Source: Asparagopsis taxiformis (lineage: Eukaryota; Rhodophyta; Florideophyceae; Bonnemaisoniales; Bonnemaisoniaceae). From it: a DNA stretch of 64,000 nucleotides. Location: contig JALQPE010002126.1 in NCBI GenBank assembly GCA_030407315.1, forward strand, positions 21,366 to 85,365, in the 5' to 3' direction. Under the pieces are notes generated by a model. That model had not been told where the DNA came from, ran no database searches, and saw only the letters and a program-made list of their open reading frames with translations. Positions 10,611 to 20,474 of the stretch are shown here, in pieces. The position numbers and the translations under genes are program-made. The stretch's first letter is position 1, and every line of letters begins with the position of its first letter.

Positions 10611-11517
10611 TTAGGTACTCTCAGTGACTAGATCAATGTAGCACATACCCCTCTCTCGTGTTAAAAGATATAATCGAGATGAATCAGCAATGTAATGGGC
10701 TCCAAGCACATTACCCTCCATGGTGGCTATAGTGACAGATAAGTCGCCTTGATCGTATTTCACATTCGGCGGATATCCGAAGGATAATCCGTCGAACTCA
10801 TTGTTGCACACCAAGCGGGGAGTTGACGTGCTGTCCATTGCATTCCTATCACCGTCCAGCTGTGCTTCGTCGATGGGCTCTCCCGACGACGCGTTCCAAG
10901 ACATTGACTTCGTATGGGCAGCTGCCGATTTCCAGCGAAATATGTTCAGGTTTGCGGCTGCATAAGCTGAAACAACGCTATCGTCGGAACTGAGCAACAG
11001 TGTCCTAATACCACGCTTCAGATTTCCTTGTGTCATTCTGCTCGAGGCACCAGATCTAGAGGAGTTCAATCGGGCATCCCGTTCAACAGATGTCAACGAA
11101 AACGCCCATTCCTCAAGTTCAGAGAGCGAACGGACAACATTTCCATTCCGGCTGTCAATGATGTATACATAACAACTATTCTCAAGAGAATATGCGACGA
11201 TTCGCTGGTCGTTCGACACAGCGAGTGATTCAGGCCAATGGAAATTGGAAATTGTGACACTCGAAATAACGCGATCGATGCGCTCTGACACGTCACACAC
11301 GTTCCGTATCTCCATCTGCCTCGACCGATAATTGAACGTCAACATTGTTGACCCATCCTCCGAAACAGCGAATCGGTTTATCCCCGGGAGAAACATATTA
11401 TCGGAATCGTCGCTGCTGCTGACTTGTTGAACATCCCAAACTTGCACTCGGTTCCCACGCAACGCGAACAGTTCCGAACCATCCACTAGCCACAACGACT
11501 TGATGCCATGTATCGAC
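10611..11517 (-). pseudogene. NB-ARC/WD40 (NLR-like) gene, 3' part
   Basis: This is the C-terminal part of the gene that starts at 23280. It continues the beta-propeller: WLVDGSELFALRGNRVQVWDV, then FAVSEDGSTMLTF, ESLAVSNDQRIVAYS and LLLSSDDSVVSAY repeats, ending at a stop at 10611. Bases 11509-11517 are one copy of the 9-bp target duplication. Joining 11508 to the other copy at 20466-20474 keeps the WD40 codon phase exactly (TSI-HGIKSLWLV). The Mutator-like element therefore inserted into a previously open frame. The repeats here are degenerate compared with the 5' block, as is common for the second propeller of such proteins. Confidence 0.85.
11509..11517. repeat. 9-bp target duplication, left copy
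   Basis: TGTATCGAC here is repeated at 20466-20474 immediately outside the other inverted repeat. Nine bases is the usual duplication length for Mutator-like elements. Confidence 0.9.
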
Positions 11518-12572
11518 GGGGAGCGAACAATTTACCCACGGTGGAACGGGTATACTGTAGGCCTCTCTCAATCTTTCGCCCCTCTTTGTCAGCCAATCAC
11601 CTTCCTTCGCCCCCCAAAAATGCCTCGGCCAATAGGTTTGCTTCGTCCCCCATTTGACAGAGCTTGTCGCACTCTTATTTGTTGTTCCCAAAATATGTCG
11701 AAAAAACTGCTCAGGTGCCATGCGCTCAAATAGCCTCGTTTCGTGGGCCTCCGCTCCGTTAGGCTCCCGCTCTTTTTCCGTGACAGCTCTCCGTGACCAG
11801 CCTCCATTTTCCGCCTCACCCTTTTCCCAAAAACTGAAAACCCATTTTCTACTTTCTCCCCTCCGAAACTTTCCAGTTTTTCACCATCTCAAAAACTGTG
11901 GAAAACATTCACCGCCGCTATGCTCTGACAGATCATCACATCCACGCGGTCCGTATTCCGTGGACCCGCCACGCCTGCGGGTCACATTACCAGCGCGGCA
12001 CACCCAACTGGTGTCGTCATCACCCCTTTCTCCAAATTCCATCAAGCACCCATGACGTTAGTGTCTACCACACTGACACACACTGCATTTTCTCCCGACG
12101 CACCGTTCGATTTTCAAACAGATCTCCCGGTTCAGACGCACGAAAGCACGTTTATATCTTCACAGCCGTATACCGTCGATCCATTTTGGCGCTTCACGAA
12201 GCTGTCACCACTTTCCGCGCGGCACTGAAACATCTGCTGATAACGGAGTGATCCTCCGACCACCCGCTCTATAAATACTCCATTTATCTTTTCTCCCGAT
12301 ACATTCCTAGCTTTTATACTACTGACGCTTTTGCACAGCGAAGCTACTATCAGAGTCAAACAGGTGAGGCGGAAATCTATGAATATTAATTCCAACGCGC
12401 GCACTGGAAGAGAAACAGGGAGCCCCGCAAATAGTATTCAGGAAAAGTAAGTGACCTGAACGTTCTTCTTCAATACGATGACAAACATGCGAAATAGAAC
12501 AAACATCATGAACTGACAGCAGCTGATTCTGGGCCGAGAAACAGAAGAACTTCGTACAGCATCTCACTGTAA
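11518..12572 (+). repeat. MULE left terminal inverted repeat, 1,055 bp
   Basis: It is the reverse complement of 19411-20465 without visible gaps. It contains CTATAAATA at 12269-12277 and a splice-donor-like AAAAGTAAGT at 12443-12452, both pointing into the element. Confidence 0.92.
12269..12277 (+). promoter_or_regulatory. TATA box in left MULE arm
   Basis: CTATAAATA reads inward (rightward), mirroring the box upstream of the transposase gene. No recognisable gene lies downstream on this strand. Confidence 0.5.
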
Positions 12573-13726
12573 TTTCCACGCATTTGAAGGGAGAAGCAGA
12601 GAGAAGAATAAAAATCAAGCAACATCAGAGCATCTGTCTGCCATATATATCTATTTGCACTCAATCGATGAGTTGGAAAGGCATTAAGAGTCCAGTTCAA
12701 GTTCCAATCAAATATAATGGATTCATCCAGGAATTGTCTCTGGAAACTGCTACACAAGTTTGGAGAATGCCCTCTAGGGCTTGGAAGTGTATACAGAAAC
12801 TTATTCCCGATAAAATATCTGGAACTATCTTGTTCTGGGAGAAGTTCTGGGGATGTAGAAGGAACCACGAAAACGTACTATTCTTTCCTTTTACTTTTAA
12901 ATTTCCCAGCGAATGTGTTTCTGAAAGTTGTCAGTGGAGCACGTTAAGGTTCTCAATGGATTGAATGAACCCAAACGATGTGCATGAAAGTTTTAATCTT
13001 CGTATATCAAGAAATATGAGCAGTGCTTCATGATATTTTTCAAATAACATTGCTACAATGGAGAATCTACAAGGTGTCATGTGACAAATAGGCGGACAGA
13101 GGGATACTATTCATGGCCGCCCATGGCGTACAAGATGGGCGATCAATTCAAATGGAAGAGAGGAAAACATGTGAAGTGGATCTTGATGAAGAATTCTGTA
13201 CTTCGGTGACTTCAATTTCCCTCGTATGTATTTGCGAAGAAATTGAAAATGATAAGAGGTTATGGATCTCGTTCGCCGAGGCGATTAAACTCTTTGTTTT
13301 ACAGTTTTTCTCGTATAGGCTAGACGAAACAATGCTCTGAATTTTCCTTAGATTGATTCTATTCATCCCTCACTTGCTTAAGTTTTGAGTTGTTCAGAAC
13401 CAGAATTGGGTTTTCCATGAACCTGAGTCAATAAAGTGGAGTTGGAGATCTAGGTTATGAAACGTGCTGGGAGGAAATCTACCATGAAATTCTTTCGGCA
13501 GTTTGATGTTTCGAATCTACTTGTCGACATGCACCAAAGTGTAGAACGTTGCCAATTTGATCTGGATATAGAAGAGAGACACAATGTATGGTATTCAGTC
13601 GTTTTTAATTGAATGGTGAACTTGGTACTTCAGGACGCAGCAGGGGGCTTTATCCGACCCAACATGTTGAGTTCGCTAAAAAACGTAACACAGGAGCAAC
13701 TCTATGATTTTTTCAGCTAGTAGAGC
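12573..13726. other. MULE internal spacer
   Basis: This A+T-rich stretch lies between the left arm and the transposase stop codon. Short ORFs exist on both strands (12584-12964 plus, 13113-13340 plus) without recognisable domains. It probably contains the transposase 3' UTR. A second MULE gene driven by the left-arm promoter could not be shown. Confidence 0.5.
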
Positions 13727-16700
13727 CTACGGTTCGTTTCTATCCACAACATTAACAGCCATGCTGATAGCGTCTGCCGTGGATAGGTTCCTACGAAAGG
13801 AGTTAGTAGATCGTGCGTTTGTTGTATTCCCCTCACCTCTCATCGAACCTGCAGGTGGAAAATTGTTACCATCTGATTTCCGGCCCCGCCTTTCATAAAA
13901 TCCTCTCTTCCGTCGAGTTGAGCCTCTATTTCTAGGCCTCCGAACCGCTGGATTTTGAATGTTTCGATTTAAAATCATATTATCCGCATCACTTTGAATT
14001 GTAGATAGAGCTGCTGTTTGGTAGCTGTTTCCGAGAGGACGATCCAATGCAACTCCTGCCGTAGGATCATCACCACGGGAGACGTTGGCCAGTACCGTTG
14101 CCAGTAGCGAACCAAAAGAGTGTCTCATATGAGGCCCACGCGTCTCAAGACATCGAAAGATCTGATCGAAAATAGCTTTTTGGTTACTGTACTGAACTCG
14201 CATTCTCAGAAAGGTGTCCGCATCGAAGCCCTGCCCCAACCTCATTCTAGGAATTTCAGTACTGTCGGGAGTGTTTTGTAAGCTTGGGTATGTGCTTTTT
14301 TGCACTGGATTGGTAAACGAAGGATCTCCAGCCTGAGTAGCGGCTGAATTGAATCGCGTTTGGATGTATTCATCCCTCCATTGTCGCCTATCACGCTTCC
14401 AATATACATGGAATACGTCAGAAAGTTGGATGCAGCCACGATCATCAAAAAATGATTTGAGAGCACTGTTTGTTCGTATGCATGTCGGAAGTTGGACGAT
14501 GACCCTAGTCAAATGGCTGCATGGAATACCAGAAGTAAGTTGAAACGGACAAGAGCACGAAAAGCATAATTTGCCGCTGTCTGCCTCATTCCACAAGATG
14601 ACTTCCGCTCTCTGAACTCCATTTGCACTATCTTTTTCAAGGAAAAAAGTTACAGCAGCGACCGCACCGTCACCAAAATCTTCGGAAGTTCCTTCACTAC
14701 CTTGGTGAATTGATGGGGAAGCTTGAACTGATGTTCGAACAATCTGCCATGAAACCGATGTTCGAAAGCTAAGCTTGTGGAAATTCTCAATAGCGTAGTT
14801 GGTAAACTCGAGCATGAATTTTTCCAAATCAGTTGGTCGCTTGTAAATTGCAGTTCCTTCGATGAGAAGCTTCACTGATCTTGAAACTTTGTAGGTCTCG
14901 TTGATTCTTTCTGCTTCGTGTAAATCTGTCAGTCTTTTCATTTCAAGCGGTACTAAACCGAGTGGTACGTTACGTTGAAGTATTGTGGATCGAAAGACAG
15001 AATTAAAACATTCGCTGTATCCGCTACCTTGGAATAGAAACCTAAGTCCGCACCTTGTCCGGTTGTAGCAGTGAATCACGAGCTGATGTAGCTTCATATA
15101 CAACATTTGATACCATCTCGGATAATCTTTGACATCCATACCATGAAAATAAATCTCTTCAAATGCTTCTCTCCGGCTCATGAATACCTGCTCCGTTCGA
15201 CTTTGGCGTAGCGTATGCAAGTCTCTTGACATGAGTCGATGTACATCCGATAACGGGCTTCCCTGTGGCAGAGCAGTGCGGGACAGAACATCGTTTCCAT
15301 TGCCTACCCTCCTAGCAAGTGATTGGTCTCCGTGTTTCGCTATGAACGATGAAACGTTTTTCATTTGGTTCATATTTATGTGCCACTCGTCCAACATCAC
15401 ATAGGCAAGAGGCCAAACCTTCCGGGCAGCATTTATTCCTGCTAGATCTTGGTCCATGGCGACGACGTTTGGAGGTGCAGGACACATATGATTGAATTGC
15501 TCCATTGCCCAAACCATACTGTTTTCGGTCTGATCGAAAAGCACGCCCATCATATATATCACATTACGTCCTTCGTTCGTGCGTCCTGCAAATCCAATTA
15601 GAGGTAGCCCATATACGTTAGCGACTGATTTGCAATCGATAGATATCCCGGGAAGTATACCGTTCATTTCATACAAATCGCGCCATTCCGCTAACGCCCA
15701 CACAACTGAATGCAAACTGTTCTCTTGAGTTAGCCGGATGCTATAGAACGTCCTGGCATTGTTTTGTTGTAGTTCTGTCAAGTTTCGAATCAGTATCATA
15801 CAGTCTTGTTCATAAGGGTGATTGCGGCGATGTCGGTAGGAGATATAACGTCGTAACCTAGCCCTGTGGACTGTGATGTTGTACTTATCCTCTATATATC
15901 TGGTAACATCGCGGCATCGAATGTAAGAAACTTGACTCATTTCCACTGCCGCGCGTAGAGCGTCAGGTGGAATTGCTGACCTAATAACAGCGAGGTCTGG
16001 ATCATGGTCATGGTATCCATTAATAATCGTCATTACGTGTTGAATAGTTTGCGCCTCACTGGAACCGACATCTCCAAAACCATTTCCATCTGTTCTTTCA
16101 AGAAAGAACCCCCGTATCCGGCATTCAAACTTGCATTTCTTGTTCTCATGCCGATGCAGATAGGAGCAGTTCAATGTAGCTTGTCGAATAAAACGACGGG
16201 ATGAGTCATAAAACAAGGAGCGCCGAACAAAAACACGATATCCATAGCTTCTTGAAATATGTTTTAGCGTTGGTATTAGTCCCGTACTGTCGTTTCCATC
16301 GAAAGCCCTGGTCCCAGATACCATCGCCTCAGATGAGCTCGTTCTCATTTCTTGTTTCTCTTGATCATCGGTCATATTTTCGTCTGAAACTGTTCGAAGC
16401 ACTCCCTCAGCGTCCTCTAGAGCATTGGAAAAACTATTTGGCGCTCCTGTTGTGATAGCTTTCCTTTCGAGAATCCGCGGTTTTTCTGACGCTAAGCACA
16501 TGGATAGATCACGATTTCGTTCGCGCAAGTTAATTGCCGTATCCCCCTCATCGAATACTGCGGGTGCTCTATGTTCTATTTCTTGTTCCGTTCGAACCAC
16601 ACTTCCAGCCTTCTCAAGAAGCCTTGACTTGCGGTATTTTCGAATATGGGAAGCATCTCTCATTATCGGGAATGAGACTGGAACAGACTCAGAGGAGTAA

Positions 16701-19255
16701 TGCATTCTCTTGGCCTTTTCTTCGATTTCATTTAGAGTGTGGAACAGAGACTCTGAACGCTTCGATGGTTTTGAGTTCAGTTCATTCGTGTGCGTGTGGA
16801 CCTGAGGGGGCTCCTTCAAGAACCATACGGGCTTGTCCCTTCTTCGCCAAGCATTGAATTGTACTGGGCATGAAGTGGAACGTCGCGACTCGACACATCG
16901 AAGTCGCAGCCGCACAATACACTGCGATGTTGATCGCTTCAAAAAGGTTGTCGAAGCAATGCTAAAATGTATACCATCTTCTTCACACTTTGACAAGTAC
17001 CTTTTCAATCCCCCACGATACGGCTTCATCCCATTAAAATCTTCCTTTGTTTCACATTCTTGAGAGCTCTGCGATTCTGGAGACCGCATTTTCTTCGTCC
17101 CTTGCTGAATTTGTGATAACTTCAGAGTAGACCAAGGCATCAATTGTTTCGAACTTTCTCCATGGGGTTCTGGAACTTGACTAGTTCCTAGTTGGGGAAG
17201 TACTTCACAATTTCTATCCGCACGCTTTTCAAACGTACGATCTTGTCTACTAAGTCTTTTGAAATTGTCATGTGTGCATAATATTTCGTTCTCCATCGGA
17301 ATGCTAAACTGCAGATCTTTCATGTTACAAGAAGCGCTGTGATCTTGTAGTCTAGAGTCCTGTTCCATGGGGGAGCTATATTGGTCGTCAAAATCTTTGA
17401 CATCGTCATAACTGGATCCAGCCTTTATACATTGTGAATTGTTTCCGGAGGTCTCGTATATCTCATCAGCGGTGTCAGAAATATCCTTGGTTCGTTTTGT
17501 ACAGTTTTCTTCTGTTCTTGTAGCATAGTCACTTTCGAGAGGTGGTTCCTGGCAGTCACCCGCATTCCTGAAACCCGGTATTACAATTTCAATAGTGGGA
17601 AACTCTGATGCATTAAAATCTTCACTTGAGTCATCTTCTCTTCCGTCTTGGTGAGAGGAATCTACATATTGTTCCACTCTATGCTTCCCCGAGGCGGTGT
17701 CAGGAAGATTAATAAATTCTTCAATATTTTCATATCTTTCCCGTACTTTAGCCTCATCGAGTAGCTTCCCGGGCAAGTCGAGAGCCGTGGCCCGATCTAA
17801 ACGTAAGTTTTTTGTGCTCTCTGCAGTGCCCTCTCCGGGCTGGTCATCCGTAGAAAATGAGGTTGTACCCCTACCCTCGAGGCCGCTGTTTCTACCGTGG
17901 GTATCATCGAAGCACAGGATTCCTTTCTCCAATTGATTTCCACTCTTGTTTCCCACAACCTTTTGCGGAGACACCGCTGGTAAAGCAGATATAACTTTCG
18001 GGGCCCGAAGTATGTCAACAAATGTTTCCATCGGAGTTTTCCTATCTTTCAATTTTGCATCATATTCCTTTCCACCGATGCGTACAGGTCCATTCGCGTC
18101 TAGAATTTCTCCTCCTCTGTTCTGAGTGACTTCATTGCCAATATCGCCGAAATTGAACTTCAAATCGTTTTCATAACGGTCTCCGCTTTCAGCTCTTGTT
18201 GGCAGTTTGGACGAGGAGTCATAACCAGAAATGGATTCAGAGTCAGAAGTGCCAATAACAATTCTTCTATGTGATTTAGATTCTTGCTGTTTCTGCTCGA
18301 CCTCATCTTCGATAGATATAACAAACGTATTGCCTTCTTCAGCAAGAGTACCAGAATCGTGTCCCGGTAATAGCATGCATAAACTATCATAAACTTTCAG
18401 GTCTGTAACTCCTTCACACCCAATTTTTCCAGTTTCCATATGACTTTTGTGCATGTCCAGGAACCCTTCAATGTAGCGCCTTGTGCAAGTCATCCGAATA
18501 GCTTCGGTCCGTGTCGGTGTATAGGTTTTGTACGTGCCAGGTGGCATTCTACCATTCGATTTGGCGAAAAATGAGAGAGAGGACAGGACGTAAAAACCAC
18601 AGCTGTATCCGTCTTTTTGTTTCTCAAAAGACAATACGTCCAGTATGAAGTTCTGATCTCCTATTCGCCATCTTGTGCTACGCGGAAGCCTGCATAAGAA
18701 ATCAAAGACGAATTCTAAGATAAAGGGTGGTGGTCTGTACCCTAGGCTATCCCCCCACAACACAAGTCCACTGTTTTCTCCAGTAGAATCTTCAAGACAA
18801 AACACAGCTCCCCAATGATTTTGTTCCATATTGACGGGAATGATGAGTGAAATGGCTTGTCCAATGTCTTTCCATGCACGAAGTACTCTATTGCGTATCA
18901 ACCAAAATATGCTGCCTGTATCGTTGATATTGTTTCTTTCATTGATTCCGTCATAGTTTTTGGCTCCAGCTATAAAGTATTGAGAGGTGTTGCAACCAAA
19001 AACAATAGTGTTATCGTTGAACTCGAACTCGACCAGCCCGGCTAGTAGAAGATGATCGTCCATCAAGCGCCCAGGGTAGGAATATTCAAACCATGGCTTT
19101 GCTGCATCAGTACTATTCCAACTATCAATTGTGTTCTTCAAGTATTCACGAAGCGCCTTTCTTTCATCTGGATTGAAATTAATTCCCAATCGCTGCAACC
19201 TTTTCTCGAAAATCGTTATGGATGGGTCTAGTCCATTTTCAACTTTTGCCTCCAT
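13727..19255 (-). CDS. MULE transposase with N-terminal Ulp1/C48-like protease
   Basis: 1,842 codons from an ATG at 19255; the frame stays open upstream to about 19327. The N-terminal domain resembles the Ulp1/C48 cysteine protease: His147 in NMEQNHWGAVF, Asp169 in LWGDSLG, Gln213 and Cys219 in EKQKDGYSCGFYVL. A long Ser/Glu-rich linker follows. Next comes a FAR1-like region with HRHENKKCKFECRIRGFF and HVMTIINGYHDHD, then a MULE DDE domain. Its candidate catalytic residues are Asp in SIDCKSV (about 15637), Asp in VAMDQDLAG (about 15455) and Glu in SGYSECFNS (about 15015). A SWIM zinc finger CSCPF...CSH lies near 14560, with a basic C-terminal tail. The product would cut and rejoin element ends. 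The protease may remove SUMO- or ubiquitin-like tags from host proteins, which is inferred from the family. The frame is uninterrupted, and all catalytic residues are present. Confidence 0.9.
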   Translation of the reverse strand: MEAKVENGLDPSITIFEKRLQRLGINFNPDERKALREYLKNTIDSWNSTDAAKPWFEYSYPGRLMDDHLLLAGLVEFEFNDNTIVFGCNTSQYFIAGAKNYDGINERNNINDTGSIFWLIRNRVLRAWKDIGQAISLIIPVNMEQNHWGAVFCLEDSTGENSGLVLWGDSLGYRPPPFILEFVFDFLCRLPRSTRWRIGDQNFILDVLSFEKQKDGYSCGFYVLSSLSFFAKSNGRMPPGTYKTYTPTRTEAIRMTCTRRYIEGFLDMHKSHMETGKIGCEGVTDLKVYDSLCMLLPGHDSGTLAEEGNTFVISIEDEVEQKQQESKSHRRIVIGTSDSESISGYDSSSKLPTRAESGDRYENDLKFNFGDIGNEVTQNRGGEILDANGPVRIGGKEYDAKLKDRKTPMETFVDILRAPKVISALPAVSPQKVVGNKSGNQLEKGILCFDDTHGRNSGLEGRGTTSFSTDDQPGEGTAESTKNLRLDRATALDLPGKLLDEAKVRERYENIEEFINLPDTASGKHRVEQYVDSSHQDGREDDSSEDFNASEFPTIEIVIPGFRNAGDCQEPPLESDYATRTEENCTKRTKDISDTADEIYETSGNNSQCIKAGSSYDDVKDFDDQYSSPMEQDSRLQDHSASCNMKDLQFSIPMENEILCTHDNFKRLSRQDRTFEKRADRNCEVLPQLGTSQVPEPHGESSKQLMPWSTLKLSQIQQGTKKMRSPESQSSQECETKEDFNGMKPYRGGLKRYLSKCEEDGIHFSIASTTFLKRSTSQCIVRLRLRCVESRRSTSCPVQFNAWRRRDKPVWFLKEPPQVHTHTNELNSKPSKRSESLFHTLNEIEEKAKRMHYSSESVPVSFPIMRDASHIRKYRKSRLLEKAGSVVRTEQEIEHRAPAVFDEGDTAINLRERNRDLSMCLASEKPRILERKAITTGAPNSFSNALEDAEGVLRTVSDENMTDDQEKQEMRTSSSEAMVSGTRAFDGNDSTGLIPTLKHISRSYGYRVFVRRSLFYDSSRRFIRQATLNCSYLHRHENKKCKFECRIRGFFLERTDGNGFGDVGSSEAQTIQHVMTIINGYHDHDPDLAVIRSAIPPDALRAAVEMSQVSYIRCRDVTRYIEDKYNITVHRARLRRYISYRHRRNHPYEQDCMILIRNLTELQQNNARTFYSIRLTQENSLHSVVWALAEWRDLYEMNGILPGISIDCKSVANVYGLPLIGFAGRTNEGRNVIYMMGVLFDQTENSMVWAMEQFNHMCPAPPNVVAMDQDLAGINAARKVWPLAYVMLDEWHINMNQMKNVSSFIAKHGDQSLARRVGNGNDVLSRTALPQGSPLSDVHRLMSRDLHTLRQSRTEQVFMSRREAFEEIYFHGMDVKDYPRWYQMLYMKLHQLVIHCYNRTRCGLRFLFQGSGYSECFNSVFRSTILQRNVPLGLVPLEMKRLTDLHEAERINETYKVSRSVKLLIEGTAIYKRPTDLEKFMLEFTNYAIENFHKLSFRTSVSWQIVRTSVQASPSIHQGSEGTSEDFGDGAVAAVTFFLEKDSANGVQRAEVILWNEADSGKLCFSCSCPFQLTSGIPCSHLTRVIVQLPTCIRTNSALKSFFDDRGCIQLSDVFHVYWKRDRRQWRDEYIQTRFNSAATQAGDPSFTNPVQKSTYPSLQNTPDSTEIPRMRLGQGFDADTFLRMRVQYSNQKAIFDQIFRCLETRGPHMRHSFGSLLATVLANVSRGDDPTAGVALDRPLGNSYQTAALSTIQSDADNMILNRNIQNPAVRRPRNRGSTRRKRGFYERRGRKSDGNNFPPAGSMRGEGNTTNARSTNSFRRNLSTADAISMAVNVVDRNEP

Positions 19256-19530
19256 TCTTCCTGGTCCCTGTTCCACAAAATTCGGAATTAATCGACCTCC
19301 AGTGCTTTTTGTCTTCAAGAAGCACAATCCTGAATTTGCTTAATGAGAGAAGTAGTCAGCTGATAGCTTTCCACGGTTAACAGTTACCTTCTTTCTTTTT
19401 CGCGCGGAGATTACAGTGAGATGCTGTACGAAGTTCTTCTGTTTCTCGGCCCAGAATCAGCTGCTGTCAGTTCATGATGTTTGTTCTATTTCGCATGTTT
19501 GTCATCGTATTGAAGAAGAACGTTCAGGTC

Positions 19531-19536
19531 ACTTAC
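19531..19536 (-). promoter_or_regulatory. possible splice donor upstream of transposase
   Basis: On the minus strand AAAA|GTAAGT lies between the TATA box and the transposase ORF. An acceptor-like AAATTCAG occurs just before 19330. A short leader ORF (ATG near 19600) ends at this donor, but joining it to the acceptor gives the wrong codon phase. If spliced, this is more likely a 5' UTR intron. Confidence 0.35.
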
Positions 19537-19706
19537 TTTTCCTGAATACTATTTGCGGGGCTCCCTGTTTCTCTTCCAGTGCGCGCGTTGGAATTAATAT
19601 TCATAGATTTCCGCCTCACCTGTTTGACTCTGATAGTAGCTTCGCTGTGCAAAAGCGTCAGTAGTATAAAAGCTAGGAATGTATCGGGAGAAAAGATAAA
19701 TGGAGT

Positions 19707-19715
19707 ATTTATAGA
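19707..19715 (-). promoter_or_regulatory. TATA box of MULE transposase
   Basis: CTATAAATA lies on the minus strand about 450 bp upstream of the transposase ATG, in a GC-rich flank. Confidence 0.6.
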
Positions 19716-20465
19716 GCGGGTGGTCGGAGGATCACTCCGTTATCAGCAGATGTTTCAGTGCCGCGCGGAAAGTGGTGACAGCTTCGTGAAGCGCCAAAAT
19801 GGATCGACGGTATACGGCTGTGAAGATATAAACGTGCTTTCGTGCGTCTGAACCGGGAGATCTGTTTGAAAATCGAACGGTGCGTCGGGAGAAAATGCAG
19901 TGTGTGTCAGTGTGGTAGACACTAACGTCATGGGTGCTTGATGGAATTTGGAGAAAGGGGTGATGACGACACCAGTTGGGTGTGCCGCGCTGGTAATGTG
20001 ACCCGCAGGCGTGGCGGGTCCACGGAATACGGACCGCGTGGATGTGATGATCTGTCAGAGCATAGCGGCGGTGAATGTTTTCCACAGTTTTTGAGATGGT
20101 GAAAAACTGGAAAGTTTCGGAGGGGAGAAAGTAGAAAATGGGTTTTCAGTTTTTGGGAAAAGGGTGAGGCGGAAAATGGAGGCTGGTCACGGAGAGCTGT
20201 CACGGAAAAAGAGCGGGAGCCTAACGGAGCGGAGGCCCACGAAACGAGGCTATTTGAGCGCATGGCACCTGAGCAGTTTTTTCGACATATTTTGGGAACA
20301 ACAAATAAGAGTGCGACAAGCTCTGTCAAATGGGGGACGAAGCAAACCTATTGGCCGAGGCATTTTTGGGGGGCGAAGGAAGGTGATTGGCTGACAAAGA
20401 GGGGCGAAAGATTGAGAGAGGCCTACAGTATACCCGTTCCACCGTGGGTAAATTGTTCGCTCCCC

Positions 20466-20474
20466 TGTATCGAC
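20466..20474. repeat. 9-bp target duplication, right copy
   Basis: TGTATCGAC, identical to 11509-11517. Confidence 0.9.

Larger units (their letters stand above)
11518..20465 (-). mobile_element. Mutator-like element with Ulp1-type protease, 8,948 bp
   Basis: The element is bounded by 1,055-bp terminal inverted repeats starting GGGGAGCGAACAATTTACCC and by a 9-bp target duplication TGTATCGAC. It holds one long transposase gene (19255-13727, minus). Long inverted repeats, duplication length and a MULE-type DDE plus SWIM transposase all agree. It sits inside the WD40 part of an NB-ARC gene. ORFs that fall in the two arms translate identically (133, 117 and 90 codons), so insertion looks recent and the element may be autonomous. 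Confidence 0.92.
19411..20465 (-). repeat. MULE right terminal inverted repeat, 1,055 bp
   Basis: Mirror of 11518-12572. In the transposase orientation it supplies the promoter (TATA at 19715-19707) and a possible 5' exon ending at a GTAAGT donor (19536-19531). Confidence 0.92.
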
